A stretch of 63,648 nt of DNA, from positions 1 through 63,648 of the forward strand of contig DAOSUS010000011.1 of the NCBI GenBank assembly GCA_035378955.1, read 5' to 3'. The notes under the pieces were generated by a model. That model did not search any database. It had not been told where the DNA came from and was given only the letters and a program-made list of their open reading frames with translations. Source of the stretch: Candidatus Hydrogenedens sp. (GTDB lineage Bacteria; Hydrogenedentota; Hydrogenedentia; Hydrogenedentales; Hydrogenedentaceae). A program made the position numbers and the translations under genes. This document shows positions 36,666 to 46,599 of this stretch, piece after piece. Positions within the stretch are counted from its first letter, which is position 1; each line of letters begins with the position of its first letter.

Positions 36666-36808
36666 TATTACGAGAGTCTCCTTTTTGGATAAATTACCAA
36701 TTAAAATATTCTTAAATCCCCAATATCTGTATTTTCTCCATACAATATTTGGCGATACTCCTAAGTAAAATTTAAAAAAGAAAAATCTTATTTTTTCTTC
36801 AAGTGCTT

Positions 36809-36949
36809 TTACATTAGCAGGGCAAGGGCAAATCTAAAAGGTAATGTTATTGTGTCAATTATCAAAGTAACTATCAGAATGGCTACAATAGACAAAGAAT
36901 TAATATAATTACCTAACACTTCGGCTGCTTCATAAAGCCCTTTTTCCAT
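36809..36949 (-). CDS. Small membrane peptide, 46 residues, unknown
   Basis: A short frame not obvious at usual length cut-offs. It starts MEKGLYEAAEVLGNYINSLS and runs on as a hydrophobic helix (about residues 20-34, IVAILIVTLIID), then a second hydrophobic stretch PFRFALALLM. AGAAGGAAA lies 7-8 nt before the ATG, a good ribosome-binding site. It occupies most of the 354-nt gap between thiL (convergent) and the DUF4091 gene. Function unknown; small inner-membrane peptides of this size often modulate a larger membrane protein. No transmembrane partner is encoded next to it. Confidence 0.5.
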   Translation of the reverse strand: MEKGLYEAAEVLGNYINSLSIVAILIVTLIIDTITLPFRFALALLM

Positions 36950-37019
36950 ATAAATTTCCTTCTTTTTGATTTTAAAAATGATAATTTTAATTGTTATCTA
37001 TATCCTATAATTTTTTACC

Positions 37020-39287
37020 TTATTTAATATTCTGGGACTGGAATAAAGTGGAGGCAGTAGATAGAAGTTTTAATCTGTTTAGATAAAATAGGAATGGGTT
37101 CTGTTCATAGACAGTCAAAGAAGAAATCAGATTGTTTAAAACCTCATTTCTTACTTCACGGGCTAAAACACTATTATATCCATTTCGGGAATATTGGATT
37201 TGACTTAAAAATACAAGCGGTTCTCTATCCTCAATTCCATCTCGAAGTAATTCCAATCGGAGAGAGGGTATCGGCGGGGCTACAAGGGGCTCTGTTGGTT
37301 TTTGTGGCTGTGGAGGATAAAATAATCGCCCATCACCATTACCCCATGTTCCTTTACCATCGGGAGGAACGGACATTGCTTGTTCCCAGGGATTTTGCAG
37401 CCAATAGGTAAGCGACCAGTACAAGTCCCCATCCAACCCATATTTATCGGCTTGCCAGAATCGAATTCTATGATTTATCCCGGGATGGTCAATAAAATTG
37501 TTAGCATAGGGACAGCGAGGTCCTGTGCAAACATACCACCATACTTGCTCACCCAATTCCTGTCTCCACCAGGCTCTTTTTGCGTCATATCTGGCTGCTA
37601 TAGGTACCCACAAATTTACCAGATTATAAAAATCAGGAGCAGGAGTTTGTTCTATATGTAAAGTTAGTAATCGGCGTATTTCAGGACAAGAAGATTTTAA
37701 TAATTCTAATCCTTTTTTAACCTCGGGATAACTCTCTTTCATAGGTTCATCTACCCAATACCAATAGGCTTTGTGCAACCAACCTTTTTCCCTCAAATGC
37801 TCCTGAACTTTTTGAAATATCAATGTAAATAACCGAACATATTCAGGACTATATTGTTCTGCCCCGTTTAGTTCTCTCGGTAAGCCCCCCATATTAAAAG
37901 AAGTAAAATGGTATTGGTCCAGATATTTCTCCATTGCTTTGTCAAATTCGGAAAAATCCAACTTTGGCTCGGGTGGTTCCCCTTCAAATACCCATTGAAT
38001 CGGTGCGAAAGCATGAGGAGAATAAGGACTGATTCGATATTCAGCACATAAATCCATGTATAACCCAAATACCTCTTTCTTCTGTTCATCATTCAATGGA
38101 CCATGATAAGCATAATCGGGATAAACACCATACGCTATTTCGGTGCTCGTTGTATCAGGTAAGGTATAGGCATATACCTGAACCTGATACGGAACTTCTA
38201 CTGTCTTTTGCGATGTATGTATTTCTATTTTTCCTTTGTATATTCCTGAAGCCTGACTTGGCAATGTCTTCAATCGGAATAGAAATACTGCATTTTCATT
38301 CACCGATAGTTGAAACGATTGGTTAAGTGGAATAATGGGGTCGGGATAATCTTTGTTTGGTTGACCAAACGCATCGGTGGGTTCAACAACTCGAATATAA
38401 CCCACACGAAATACCTTAAAATCCGAACTTTTAAGAACATTTCCATTATCGGTTACTGCATCCCGAACAACAATGGAAAGATTCTCCAAAGTCTGCTTCG
38501 GACGAATTACCAACTGAAACGATTCGTATTCGTTCCGTGCTATATCTAAAGGAATAAATTCTAATTTTGTTTCTGGAACACCTTCATCAAGACCTACCTT
38601 CTCTATCACAGGGGAATACCAGAGAGAAAAAATATCCGAATCAACTATAGATGACTTTAACGAGGAAAGTTTGTAGATATTCCTATATATCCTCTCTGGA
38701 GCATTAGGTTCTTCAGTATATGAAAGACTTCCATCTTTTGTTAATTGGCGTGCAAAACAACCTACCAGCCCACTATCACTGCATACGCCCCCTCCATTCA
38801 AAATGGGATTAAACATATTTATCAAATTCTTTTCTATCTCGGCTATTCCATCTATCTCTTTAGTTGCATCTGAATCAAACCTATAACCTTTGGGGTCTAA
38901 TGAAAACCAAATCTTACCTAAACCCGGCAATGGTAACAATGTCCGTATCCACAGCGGTTTTATATTTGTTTTCAATACCTCATATTTCCCCGGTTCTACT
39001 TCTTTAATTGCACCTGAAACAAGTTCCAATTCAGGAGTATAATCTTCCGAATCAAGTATACCTGCATCAGCAATACAGTCCCTTTTTATGTCCTTAAACG
39101 CCATTACGGAGGTTGTTAAAGGTTTTCCCTCCATATCGTATAACTTTATATAAATTTTATTGACATTTACATCTACTGCTTTTCCTTTATCACGACCATA
39201 AGAAAAAGCACTAATCCCTAAACAGAAAAGTGCAAAAGATAAAACAAAAAAATATTTACCTATACACATACGATTATTCTTTTTCAT
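37020..39287 (-). CDS. Exported DUF4091 (glycoside hydrolase-like) protein
   Basis: 755 residues from ATG 39287, with GGAGA 7 nt upstream; the frame is open 15 codons further without such a site. A signal peptide is present (hydrophobic FFVLSFALFCLGISAFSYG). Residues about 220-380 hold an N-terminal beta-sandwich (ARNEYESFQLVIRP). Residues about 390-700 look like a TIM-barrel catalytic part with WYWVDEPMKESYPEV (a candidate acidic residue). The DUF4091 end follows (WWYVCTGPRCPYANNFID, GLDGDLYWSLTYW, DGIEDREPL). Such proteins are implicated in glycan breakdown in Planctomycetes, Lentisphaerae and Bacteroidetes; substrate unknown. Confidence 0.83.
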   Translation of the reverse strand: MKKNNRMCIGKYFFVLSFALFCLGISAFSYGRDKGKAVDVNVNKIYIKLYDMEGKPLTTSVMAFKDIKRDCIADAGILDSEDYTPELELVSGAIKEVEPGKYEVLKTNIKPLWIRTLLPLPGLGKIWFSLDPKGYRFDSDATKEIDGIAEIEKNLINMFNPILNGGGVCSDSGLVGCFARQLTKDGSLSYTEEPNAPERIYRNIYKLSSLKSSIVDSDIFSLWYSPVIEKVGLDEGVPETKLEFIPLDIARNEYESFQLVIRPKQTLENLSIVVRDAVTDNGNVLKSSDFKVFRVGYIRVVEPTDAFGQPNKDYPDPIIPLNQSFQLSVNENAVFLFRLKTLPSQASGIYKGKIEIHTSQKTVEVPYQVQVYAYTLPDTTSTEIAYGVYPDYAYHGPLNDEQKKEVFGLYMDLCAEYRISPYSPHAFAPIQWVFEGEPPEPKLDFSEFDKAMEKYLDQYHFTSFNMGGLPRELNGAEQYSPEYVRLFTLIFQKVQEHLREKGWLHKAYWYWVDEPMKESYPEVKKGLELLKSSCPEIRRLLTLHIEQTPAPDFYNLVNLWVPIAARYDAKRAWWRQELGEQVWWYVCTGPRCPYANNFIDHPGINHRIRFWQADKYGLDGDLYWSLTYWLQNPWEQAMSVPPDGKGTWGNGDGRLFYPPQPQKPTEPLVAPPIPSLRLELLRDGIEDREPLVFLSQIQYSRNGYNSVLAREVRNEVLNNLISSLTVYEQNPFLFYLNRLKLLSTASTLFQSQNIK

Positions 39288-39501
39288 AATAATTCTCCGA
39301 CTAGAAATAGTTTTTCTACTTACCGAAAACAAAATAACTCCAAAATTTCCAAATAATCGGCTGATTTATTTTAATAAAAAAGAAAGCAATAAAAAAATAA
39401 ACAGAGGAGAGAAAGTAAAGAATTTCTTTTCTTTGATAATTTTGTCACTTCAAGAACGGTATAATAGTTCTATAACTCATTCCAAAAATTAAGTAACCTT
39501 T

Positions 39502-40773
39502 TTATTTAGAGATCTCATTAATATTTTTACTTATTAAATTACCGTCGTTATCAAAAAAGAAAATCTCTGCACCTTTTTTGGTACTTTTCAACCATCCTCC
39601 TGTGTTGTATATATCTATGTTAATATTATCCAACAAACGAGAATCTTTCTTATTAGCAACATGGGTATGTCCAAATATAATGCCGACTGTTTTTAACTCT
39701 CTTTCTGATTTGTTTTCTTTATTTTTGTCTGTATTTGGCAATATTTTCTCTAATTGTTTTAAACTTGCTTCATAAAATCTTTTTAGTCGTTCTTTTTGAG
39801 CAGGATTATTTTTGGTATCAGGAAATAAGTCATTATCTCTTGGGTTCTCTATACCCTTTTTTCTAAGAAGATACCAGATTATTATTTTTGTGATGAAGGT
39901 ATTTACTTTTTTGCTTTTAAGTAGAAATAAATTTTTCCCAAAAATTATTGGTAAACGAGATAACATATAACCAATCATTTGTTCAAGATTTTTTGTGTTT
40001 TTATCTCTTCGTATATCAGTTAGTAATTGTAGAGCAAATCAGAAACATCCCCTCCCTGTCCTACACCTGTGCAAATTATAGATGTGAGTGGGTAGTTGTA
40101 TTCTTCAAAATGTTGAATCTCGCCACATTCAATATTTTTCCATCTTTCTAAAAGTTCAGAAAGTAAAACCCAGGGTGTATCAAACATATGTCCATGAGTA
40201 ATTATATATATACAGTCATTTACCTTAATGTATAGATTCGGGTATACAATGTTTATGGGTAATTTATTATCTTCACTTTCAAAAAGTCCTTCTAAAAAAA
40301 GGTTACCGTATCTATTTTCTCCTTCGACATAGCTTACTCCGGGTAATAACAAATTTTTGTCTTTCGAGTTTGTTGATAAATCTATGATCCCTGGTTGGGT
40401 CCTTTTAAATGCTCTTGTATCTTTGTGTTTTTCTAATTTCCTGATAACATTTACTTCCCATTCAACAGCATCCCATATATGTTTATCATGATTTCCTGGA
40501 ATATATATAATTTGCTTAACTATACTTTGTCCTTTTTTTTGATTTCCTGAAAAATTTTTTAGCGATATTACATGAGTTTGCAAAGGAATTTATAGAAAAA
40601 TCTAAGATATCTCCATTTAATATTAGATAATCAACAGGTCCTCGAGGAGAATGATTGTAAAGTAAATCTACGAATTCGTAAAATAAATGACCTTTGTTAT
40701 ACCCTGAACAATTCGGATCAAGTCTTGATTCGCTATCTCCTAAATGGATATCTGAAGTAATAGCAATTTTCAT
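39502..40773 (-). pseudogene. Calcineurin-like metallophosphoesterase gene broken by two frameshifts
   Basis: Three minus-strand frames together make one phosphoesterase of about 420 residues. Frame 1 (40773-40516) has SDIHLGDSE and LNGDILDFS. Frame 2 (to 40020) has IYIPGNHDKH and ITHGHMFDTP. Frame 3 (to 39502) has IIFGHTHVANKKD and IDIYNTGGWL. All five metal-binding motifs are present in order but in different frames. The first shift lies near an A8 run (plus-strand T8 at 40533-40540); the second lies near 40020-40040, where the third frame reads back without a stop before the frame-2 stop. Either a recent pseudogene or homopolymer sequencing errors; the unbroken motifs favour a young event or error. 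Confidence 0.8.
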
Positions 40774-40856
40774 AAGGGTCTCCTTTTTTACTTTGTTATT
40801 TATAGAATAACAAATGATTCATCTGAAAAAAGCATTTTAATAAGATAGTAAAAATT

Positions 40857-41897
40857 TTATTTTGTTAAATCTAATACGGATTTGAAGACTTCTTCGGGGG
40901 TGATTTTTTTTAGGTTTTCTTGTGCTTGTTGTAGTGAGATTTTTTTAGGGAAGGGAATTGTCCCTTTGTAGTGGGTGCGAAATTGGGGTCCTTGCGGGGC
41001 ATGTTGTTGTGGGTTTGTTCCGCCAAAGATACAAATGGCAGGTTGGTGAAGTAGCCATGCTAAGTGCATAGGTCCTGTATCGCCGGATATAAAAACGGAG
41101 GAGTGCGCAATCAATAATGCCAGATGTTTTAAGGTAGGGAGTTGGGGACAAACAAGCACAGGATATTGCATATATTTTGTTATTTGTTTGATGGTATCGA
41201 GTTGTCCGGGTCCCCAGGTGAATAAAACTTCAAATCTCCCATCGGAAATAAGCATATCTGCAAGTTTTGCGAAATGTTCAAGAGGCCATTGTTTTTCAGG
41301 TCGTTCTACAGGCGGATGAATTACAATTAATTTTTTATTTGTTTCACAAAGAGTGTTTATAAAATCTTGTATTTCTTGTTCGATTTCGATAGGAAATACC
41401 ATTCCAATCCAGTCATCTATTGTTTCTGTTCCTATAGCCTTAGCAAGGATAAAGTTTTCTTCTATCCGTGTGAGAATTTTATCCGTAGGTAATGAAATTC
41501 GATGTGTAGCGAATATATAACTAAATTCCTGTGCCCGAGGAGGTGCAAACGAAAAACGATAAGGGGCTTTTGATAAAAAGGATATAAGTCCGCTTTTTAA
41601 GATTCCATGAAAATCTATAACAAGGTCATATTGGTTTTCTCTAATTTGTCTACATATAGTAAAAAAATTTCTTAATGATGTAAGGATATGTTTACTGCGT
41701 TCGAATACAATACAATTGTTTAATGCAGGATGACCATTAATTACATCGCTGGCTTTATTTTCGGTTACCCAATCTATTTGTGCGTTCGGATAGGCAATTC
41801 GAATGGCTTCCATTGCGGGGATAACACGGACAACATCACCGATGGCACTCAAACGGATAATAAGAATTTTTGATATGTCCTTGTAGGGTATTTCCAT
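40857..41897 (-). CDS. Glycosyltransferase family 9 (heptosyltransferase-like)
   Basis: 346 residues. N-terminal ILIIRLSAIGDVVRVIPAM is the GT9 acceptor-side start. The C-terminal donor-binding part has VFISGDTGPMHLAWLL and CIFGGTNPQQHAP, where the GDTGPMHLA motif is the WaaC/WaaF hallmark. It likely adds heptose or a related sugar to the LPS inner core at the cytoplasmic membrane face. It lies 69 nt after the comF-like gene and 83 nt before the broken phosphoesterase gene. Confidence 0.9.
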   Translation of the reverse strand: MEIPYKDISKILIIRLSAIGDVVRVIPAMEAIRIAYPNAQIDWVTENKASDVINGHPALNNCIVFERSKHILTSLRNFFTICRQIRENQYDLVIDFHGILKSGLISFLSKAPYRFSFAPPRAQEFSYIFATHRISLPTDKILTRIEENFILAKAIGTETIDDWIGMVFPIEIEQEIQDFINTLCETNKKLIVIHPPVERPEKQWPLEHFAKLADMLISDGRFEVLFTWGPGQLDTIKQITKYMQYPVLVCPQLPTLKHLALLIAHSSVFISGDTGPMHLAWLLHQPAICIFGGTNPQQHAPQGPQFRTHYKGTIPFPKKISLQQAQENLKKITPEEVFKSVLDLTK

Positions 41898-41966
41898 GTC
41901 AATATCTTAGATTAACTTTGCTTAATTCTAACGGATTGAATACTGTTAGTGCATTATCGGGTCGGC

Positions 41967-42788
41967 TTAAATAGCGGGCTCCAATAAATCGTCTATATCA
42001 GATAAATGGGAAGCCCTTGCAACAGATAAAACATGAACAGATATAGCACCGCTCTTTTTTAATACGCGGGCGCATTCCGTAACCGTGGCAGATGTTGTAA
42101 CGATATCATCAATAAGTAATATATTTTTTCCTTTTACTTCATTGGGATTTTGCACCTGGAAGGCATTACGAATATTCTTTTTTCGTTCCTGAACGGTAAG
42201 TAAAGTCTGAGTTAATGTTGGTCGGACACGAATGAGTGCTTCGGATAGTCTCGCTCCTTCAAAAGAGTTAACGATTTGTTCTGCAAGCAGAAGGGATTGA
42301 TTAAAACCCCTGCGTTTAAGTCGAAAAGGATGTAAAGGAACAGGGACAATTAAATCAAAATGTTTCTCTGCCATTTCTATTTCTATCCACTCACGGAGTA
42401 ATGCTCCCAATGGGTCTGCCATAAACTGTTTCTTTTTGAATTTGAATGTAATTAATGCGTCACGGGCAATCCCTTTGTATTGAACAGGACTCCGTATGGA
42501 ATCAATATACGGATTAGGATGAGTTCTACATTGTTCGCAAGGAAAATTTGAGCGTGTTCCAAATCCAATAGCAACAGGATGAGGGACACCGCACAATGAA
42601 CAATAAGGTCGTTCTATTCGAGGTAAGGTTGCCCAACATGTCGGGCAATAAAAAGGGTTTTCTTCTGTTATTAAACGACTGTCGCAATGGATGCAATAGG
42701 AAGGTAACAGTATATTCTTCCATGCAAGTAGCCAATCAGGGTCTGAAAATATTTTCGGAATATAACCTTTTAACTTTTGTATAAACAT
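41967..42788 (-). CDS. ComF family phosphoribosyltransferase-like protein with zinc fingers
   Basis: 273 residues, longer than many ComF proteins. Cysteine pairs C32/C35, C48/C51 and C63/C66 (YCIHCDSR, YCPTCWA, YCSLCGVP), with another CEQC pair near 90, form the double zinc ribbon. The PRTase part has LIVPVPLHPFRLKRRGFNQS and the PRPP loop ILLIDDIVTTSATV. In competent bacteria ComF helps import DNA across the inner membrane, but many genomes carry it without known competence genes. It begins 1 nt after the stop of the large GH-like gene. Confidence 0.9.
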   Translation of the reverse strand: MFIQKLKGYIPKIFSDPDWLLAWKNILLPSYCIHCDSRLITEENPFYCPTCWATLPRIERPYCSLCGVPHPVAIGFGTRSNFPCEQCRTHPNPYIDSIRSPVQYKGIARDALITFKFKKKQFMADPLGALLREWIEIEMAEKHFDLIVPVPLHPFRLKRRGFNQSLLLAEQIVNSFEGARLSEALIRVRPTLTQTLLTVQERKKNIRNAFQVQNPNEVKGKNILLIDDIVTTSATVTECARVLKKSGAISVHVLSVARASHLSDIDDLLEPAI

Positions 42789-42789
42789 A

Positions 42790-45756
42790 TTATTGTGGTA
42801 ATGGAACTATATACAGAAGTTTATTGAGAGCATTAGGAGTTATTGCAACAGTAACTTTTCCCTCTGTTTCTGAATATTCAAAAGGTATTTTTTCACCAGG
42901 GCTCCCGGGTGTTGCTCCTTCTGCGATAATCTCAAAGGATTTGTTTTGAGGTGCCTTGAATGGGATAAAAATGTTCCCATTCCCATTCACAAAAATTATT
43001 GCTAATGCTCCATTTTCGACATAACGATTTTGTGACACAGGAGCCCAAGAAATGTAATGGACAGGGTTGTCTGCAAAAGTGAAGGTTTTTCCATCAATAG
43101 TTATTTCTTTTGAGCCGGCTCCAGTAAAAGCGAGTAAGTTTCCATCTGCAACACGAAACGCCATGGCTCTGTTCCCTTGATATGTAACCGTATGCCCCCA
43201 GACTTTAAAGTCTTTCAATTCTATAATATTAGGTTTTAGATTTAGTTCTTTAACTGTCTGTTCATCTTTTTCACGATTTCGAGCAAAACCTCCTTCCCAG
43301 CCCTCTTCGATATCTTTATAATGAGGTGCTACTGCGATTGTGCCATTTGGGAAGCGGGAGAACATATAAGGATTATTCCGCGAGAGATAGTCGGGGTTAT
43401 CATTATAATCATTAAATATACCGGAAGGTGGATAAGCATTCATGGCAGATAAAATGTCGAATAACCAACGTGTTTCTTTCCCGAGACTTGCACTTTGATT
43501 ATCCCGTGGACGGAAACCCAAATAAACAGTTTTCCCTTTGTTTATTCCTTTGTATGTGCCAACGATATTGCCTTTACATGTTGCTATGGTTGTTGTATTT
43601 TCAAAAGGTTGAACAGGGTAAATAGCGTCTATAGGGAAATCTGTTAATATAGTCATAGGCGATAAATGAGCAAGGGGTCCTGAGAATTCTATGTCCATTC
43701 CTACGGCAGAATAACCGTAAAACTTTGCGGGAGGGAAATTGACCCCCATCAAGTTTTGCCACTTATCTAAAATGGGATTTCCAGCAAAATCAAAGTAAGG
43801 CGGCGGTCCTATCCAGATTAAGTTTCCACCATTTTCCACAAAAACGGATAATTTGTCTAAAAGTCCTTCAGGGGGAGTAGGTTCAAATAATGCCACCAAT
43901 GTTTTATAAGAACGATTTTTAACAAGACATACGCCGTTTTCGAAAGAGCCCAATTCCATAAGTTTTTCTGCCGTAAGGTAATTTCCATAGCCATATTGAA
44001 CGGTCAAACTTCCGAAGCGTTCGTCAAAAGCGACAAGGTCAATGGGATATAAAAAAAGTACATCGGTATCACGATGTTCATAATCTTCAACTAAAGCGAA
44101 GGGTAACCATGGAGCATTTCCGTAAACATCACAGAGTGCTTGGCGTCGGTCAGCGATTTCATGAGGCATACCCCAATGTGCGGAGTAAGAATTAGGTACA
44201 TCGTTAATAACCCCGGTAGAAGCACCTAAAGCCAATCCGTAATAATTGCGGTCAAGAAAACCCCCTTCGGCGGTATCATTCCCGTTGCCTGTTAGAAAAT
44301 CACCCCATTTGAAATAATCATAACAGGCAGAACTTGCTTGATGAACCGTATTTGACCACATAAAATTAGAGGTATATTCATAGACATAATTTAATCGGTA
44401 TAAACAGCGTTCCGTTCGCCATAAATCACAGGTAGGACTTTCTGCCCATGTCGCATGAGCACGTGCTTCTAATTTATATCCTACTTTCTGTTCGAGGTAT
44501 TTTTTTGCTTGGGTAAATAGGTCAACAACACCGTTCTGTAAGAAATGATAGTATTGAGCACGGAACAGAGCCGTTTTAATTAAGCCCTCAACACCGGGTG
44601 CCATTATATGCTGTATAGGCTCATGAGCGAATAAATCATCTGTGAACACATCCTGTCCCTGCACAAAATAAATCATATAAGGAGCAAGGTCAGCATATTG
44701 TTCACCATATTTTTGAGCAAAGGCTTTCTGAAACCCGGGACTGACATAACGCAATGCGAAAGAACCTAAATCATGATGATTAAAATAAGCCCAATCCTGT
44801 TGAATATGCATTTCATCCGAATAGAGGGCATTAATTTTAACACCGGCGTTGATATATTTATCACATAAAGATTTTAAATAGGGTAGCGTATGTTCGCTGA
44901 AATAATCCATTTCAGGCGTTTTATAATGAACAACGACTAATATACGATTTCCTTTTGTTTTATCTACCGCACCACTGCCATATATACGAATGCGAGTAGC
45001 GGTAAAATCACCATGCTTCGTTTTTAATGAGGGATACTCCTCTATCTGTGCCGTTTCACTGATTTCTACTATCTGATCGGGGGGAACTACTTTATATTGC
45101 CTACCGTAAGAATTTTCATTGAAAGCAAATATACGAACACCAGCAAATTCAACATCAATAGGACCTTTGTTATTTGCCCAGCGTTCCTGTCTCCATAATT
45201 CTACACTGTATTTCCCTGTGTCTGGGTCCCGAAGACCTTTCCCAAAATGCATCCATACACCACATTCCCCTGTTTCCTTCCGATATTCGGCACCTAATTC
45301 CAGAGGTGTGAGAAAACTTAAATCCAGACCTAACCCATACGACTGAGCAAACTGGCTTATTTTTGCTATCCGTTCAATATATTCCTTTTTATCTGGGGTC
45401 CATTCACGGGGTTTGTTTTGTCCCGGGCGATACTGAGCGAAGAAATGGTCAAATGCAATTGTAAGTGTTCGCACACCTCTTGCCTGTGCATTCTCACAAA
45501 TCTTTCGCAATGTAGTAATGTTTGGCTCGTTAGTAACACTAATATTAATTTCAGCATCGGGATTACACAATGTATCCAGTTCATCATCCCGCACTAAAAT
45601 AATACCTGCTTTCGGTAATAGAAATTGCCAGGGTCCAGGATACTTAATCAACGATGTAGAATAATCCGGCTCCGGTACCTCATCATTGCTTGATATAAAA
45701 AAACCTGTTAAAACAAAACATAAAAATAAAAGACAAAAACCAACTCTTCGTTTCAT
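42790..45756 (-). CDS. Large exported GH-like protein, TIM barrel plus beta-galactosidase-trimer-like domain
   Basis: 988 residues, not assigned to a named family. A signal peptide (MKRRVGFCLLFLCFVLTGFF) is followed by a region reading like a TIM barrel (RGVRTLTIAFDHFFAQ; FAQSYGLGLDLSFLTPLE; INALYSDEMHIQQDW, with Glu a candidate catalytic acid). Then comes a Rossmann-like segment (FVENGGNLIWIGPPPYFDFAG) resembling the trimerisation domain of GH42-type beta-galactosidases, and a C-terminal beta domain. AAAGGG precedes the ATG. Its place ahead of comF and GT9 genes says little about role; like the GH95, DUF1080 and DUF4091 proteins it suggests glycan use. Confidence 0.6.
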   Translation of the reverse strand: MKRRVGFCLLFLCFVLTGFFISSNDEVPEPDYSTSLIKYPGPWQFLLPKAGIILVRDDELDTLCNPDAEINISVTNEPNITTLRKICENAQARGVRTLTIAFDHFFAQYRPGQNKPREWTPDKKEYIERIAKISQFAQSYGLGLDLSFLTPLELGAEYRKETGECGVWMHFGKGLRDPDTGKYSVELWRQERWANNKGPIDVEFAGVRIFAFNENSYGRQYKVVPPDQIVEISETAQIEEYPSLKTKHGDFTATRIRIYGSGAVDKTKGNRILVVVHYKTPEMDYFSEHTLPYLKSLCDKYINAGVKINALYSDEMHIQQDWAYFNHHDLGSFALRYVSPGFQKAFAQKYGEQYADLAPYMIYFVQGQDVFTDDLFAHEPIQHIMAPGVEGLIKTALFRAQYYHFLQNGVVDLFTQAKKYLEQKVGYKLEARAHATWAESPTCDLWRTERCLYRLNYVYEYTSNFMWSNTVHQASSACYDYFKWGDFLTGNGNDTAEGGFLDRNYYGLALGASTGVINDVPNSYSAHWGMPHEIADRRQALCDVYGNAPWLPFALVEDYEHRDTDVLFLYPIDLVAFDERFGSLTVQYGYGNYLTAEKLMELGSFENGVCLVKNRSYKTLVALFEPTPPEGLLDKLSVFVENGGNLIWIGPPPYFDFAGNPILDKWQNLMGVNFPPAKFYGYSAVGMDIEFSGPLAHLSPMTILTDFPIDAIYPVQPFENTTTIATCKGNIVGTYKGINKGKTVYLGFRPRDNQSASLGKETRWLFDILSAMNAYPPSGIFNDYNDNPDYLSRNNPYMFSRFPNGTIAVAPHYKDIEEGWEGGFARNREKDEQTVKELNLKPNIIELKDFKVWGHTVTYQGNRAMAFRVADGNLLAFTGAGSKEITIDGKTFTFADNPVHYISWAPVSQNRYVENGALAIIFVNGNGNIFIPFKAPQNKSFEIIAEGATPGSPGEKIPFEYSETEGKVTVAITPNALNKLLYIVPLPQ

Positions 45757-45883
45757 AACTTTCCCTTTCGAATAAATTAAATTTTAGGAAATAATACTAT
45801 ACCTTCTAATCCCAAACAAAAAAACTTTAAATTTGTTATAAAATTAAACCCGTAATAATTTAGGGACATGATTTTTGCGTTTT

Positions 45884-45956
45884 TATGGTTATGGTAAGGG
45901 CACACGGCATGGCTTGATTTTATGATTTGAGAGAGAAGATATAAATCCGTTACCTA
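45884..45956 (-). repeat. Second copy of the ATAGGTAACRGATT intergenic element, inverted
   Basis: On the minus strand it begins ATAGGTAACGGATTTATATC, continues TTCTCTCTCAAATC and after a short spacer reads GCCATGCCGTGTGCCCTTAC, a decayed version of the palindrome of the copy at 26524-26584. It lies in the 258-nt gap upstream of the large GH-like gene. Confidence 0.55.
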
Positions 45957-46014
45957 TATTCTATGGGTTATCACTTCAATGTTTCTGTGTCGGGTTTATA
46001 TTTATTGAGAGGTT

Positions 46015-46215
46015 TTATGCGGATTGAGGGGTGGCTTTGGGAGTAAGATGGGGGAGGAGTGTTGAATGGTTTTTGCGGTATTCGGAGATAGTTTTATGGG
46101 CACAGGCAGGACAATAGATGTGGCTGATTTGCTGGTCTTTTAATTGATGGCGTGTAGGTATCATCCATCGGGCATCATGTCTGATTTTTCCGCATACACA
46201 ACATTGAACTATCAT
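46015..46215 (-). CDS. Zinc-ribbon miniprotein, unknown
   Basis: 66 residues with two CxxC knuckles, CCVCG (residues 5-9) and YCPAC (34-38), separated by about 25 residues, so one zinc ribbon is expected. The region SHIYCPACAHKTISEYRKN resembles short proteins of unknown role in delta-proteobacteria and PVC bacteria. AAAGG lies 7-10 nt before the ATG. No partner gene adjoins it; it stands alone between intergenic gaps. Confidence 0.65.
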   Translation of the reverse strand: MIVQCCVCGKIRHDARWMIPTRHQLKDQQISHIYCPACAHKTISEYRKNHSTLLPHLTPKATPQSA

Positions 46216-46599
46216 AATACAACCTTTCTTTTATTTACTATACCATTGTAAGCATATTTTGTGCCATATTTTTTTTGAGGTGAAAATTTGATTTAAGGCA
46301 CTGAAAATCAATAGAGTATGGTCATATAATTTAAGTAGAATGGCGTTTTTATCGGAAAAGAGTTCCTGTCTGTAAGAAAAAAATGCCGATTGATATATGA
46401 AAACCTATGTAATAATGTCAACAAATTACCAGTTTAAAAATATAATTTTGTCAAATGGACAATATATTAAAGAAAGCCACGAATACACGAATTATAGAGA
46501 TTAGCGAATAAAAAAATCTTAAAAAGTCACAATTGCACGGATGTAAAATAAACAAGTAAAAATGAATGATAAAGTAAAATTAACCCGAGATTTTAATAT
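46216..46599. other. Intergenic region with a GCCACGAATACACGAAT-type repeat
   Basis: This 384-nt gap before the Gld-type operon holds, at about 46473-46545, two imperfect copies of a common dispersed motif: AAAGCCACGAATACACGAAT and AAAAGTCACAATTGCACGGA. No convincing -35/-10 pair or hairpin terminator was found. The ATPase start at 46600 has only a weak ribosome-binding site (AACCCGAGA). Confidence 0.45.

Noticed and set aside
36670..36690. GAGAGTCTC followed by T5 after thiL as a terminator.
   Set aside because: The stem would be only four base pairs with almost no loop.
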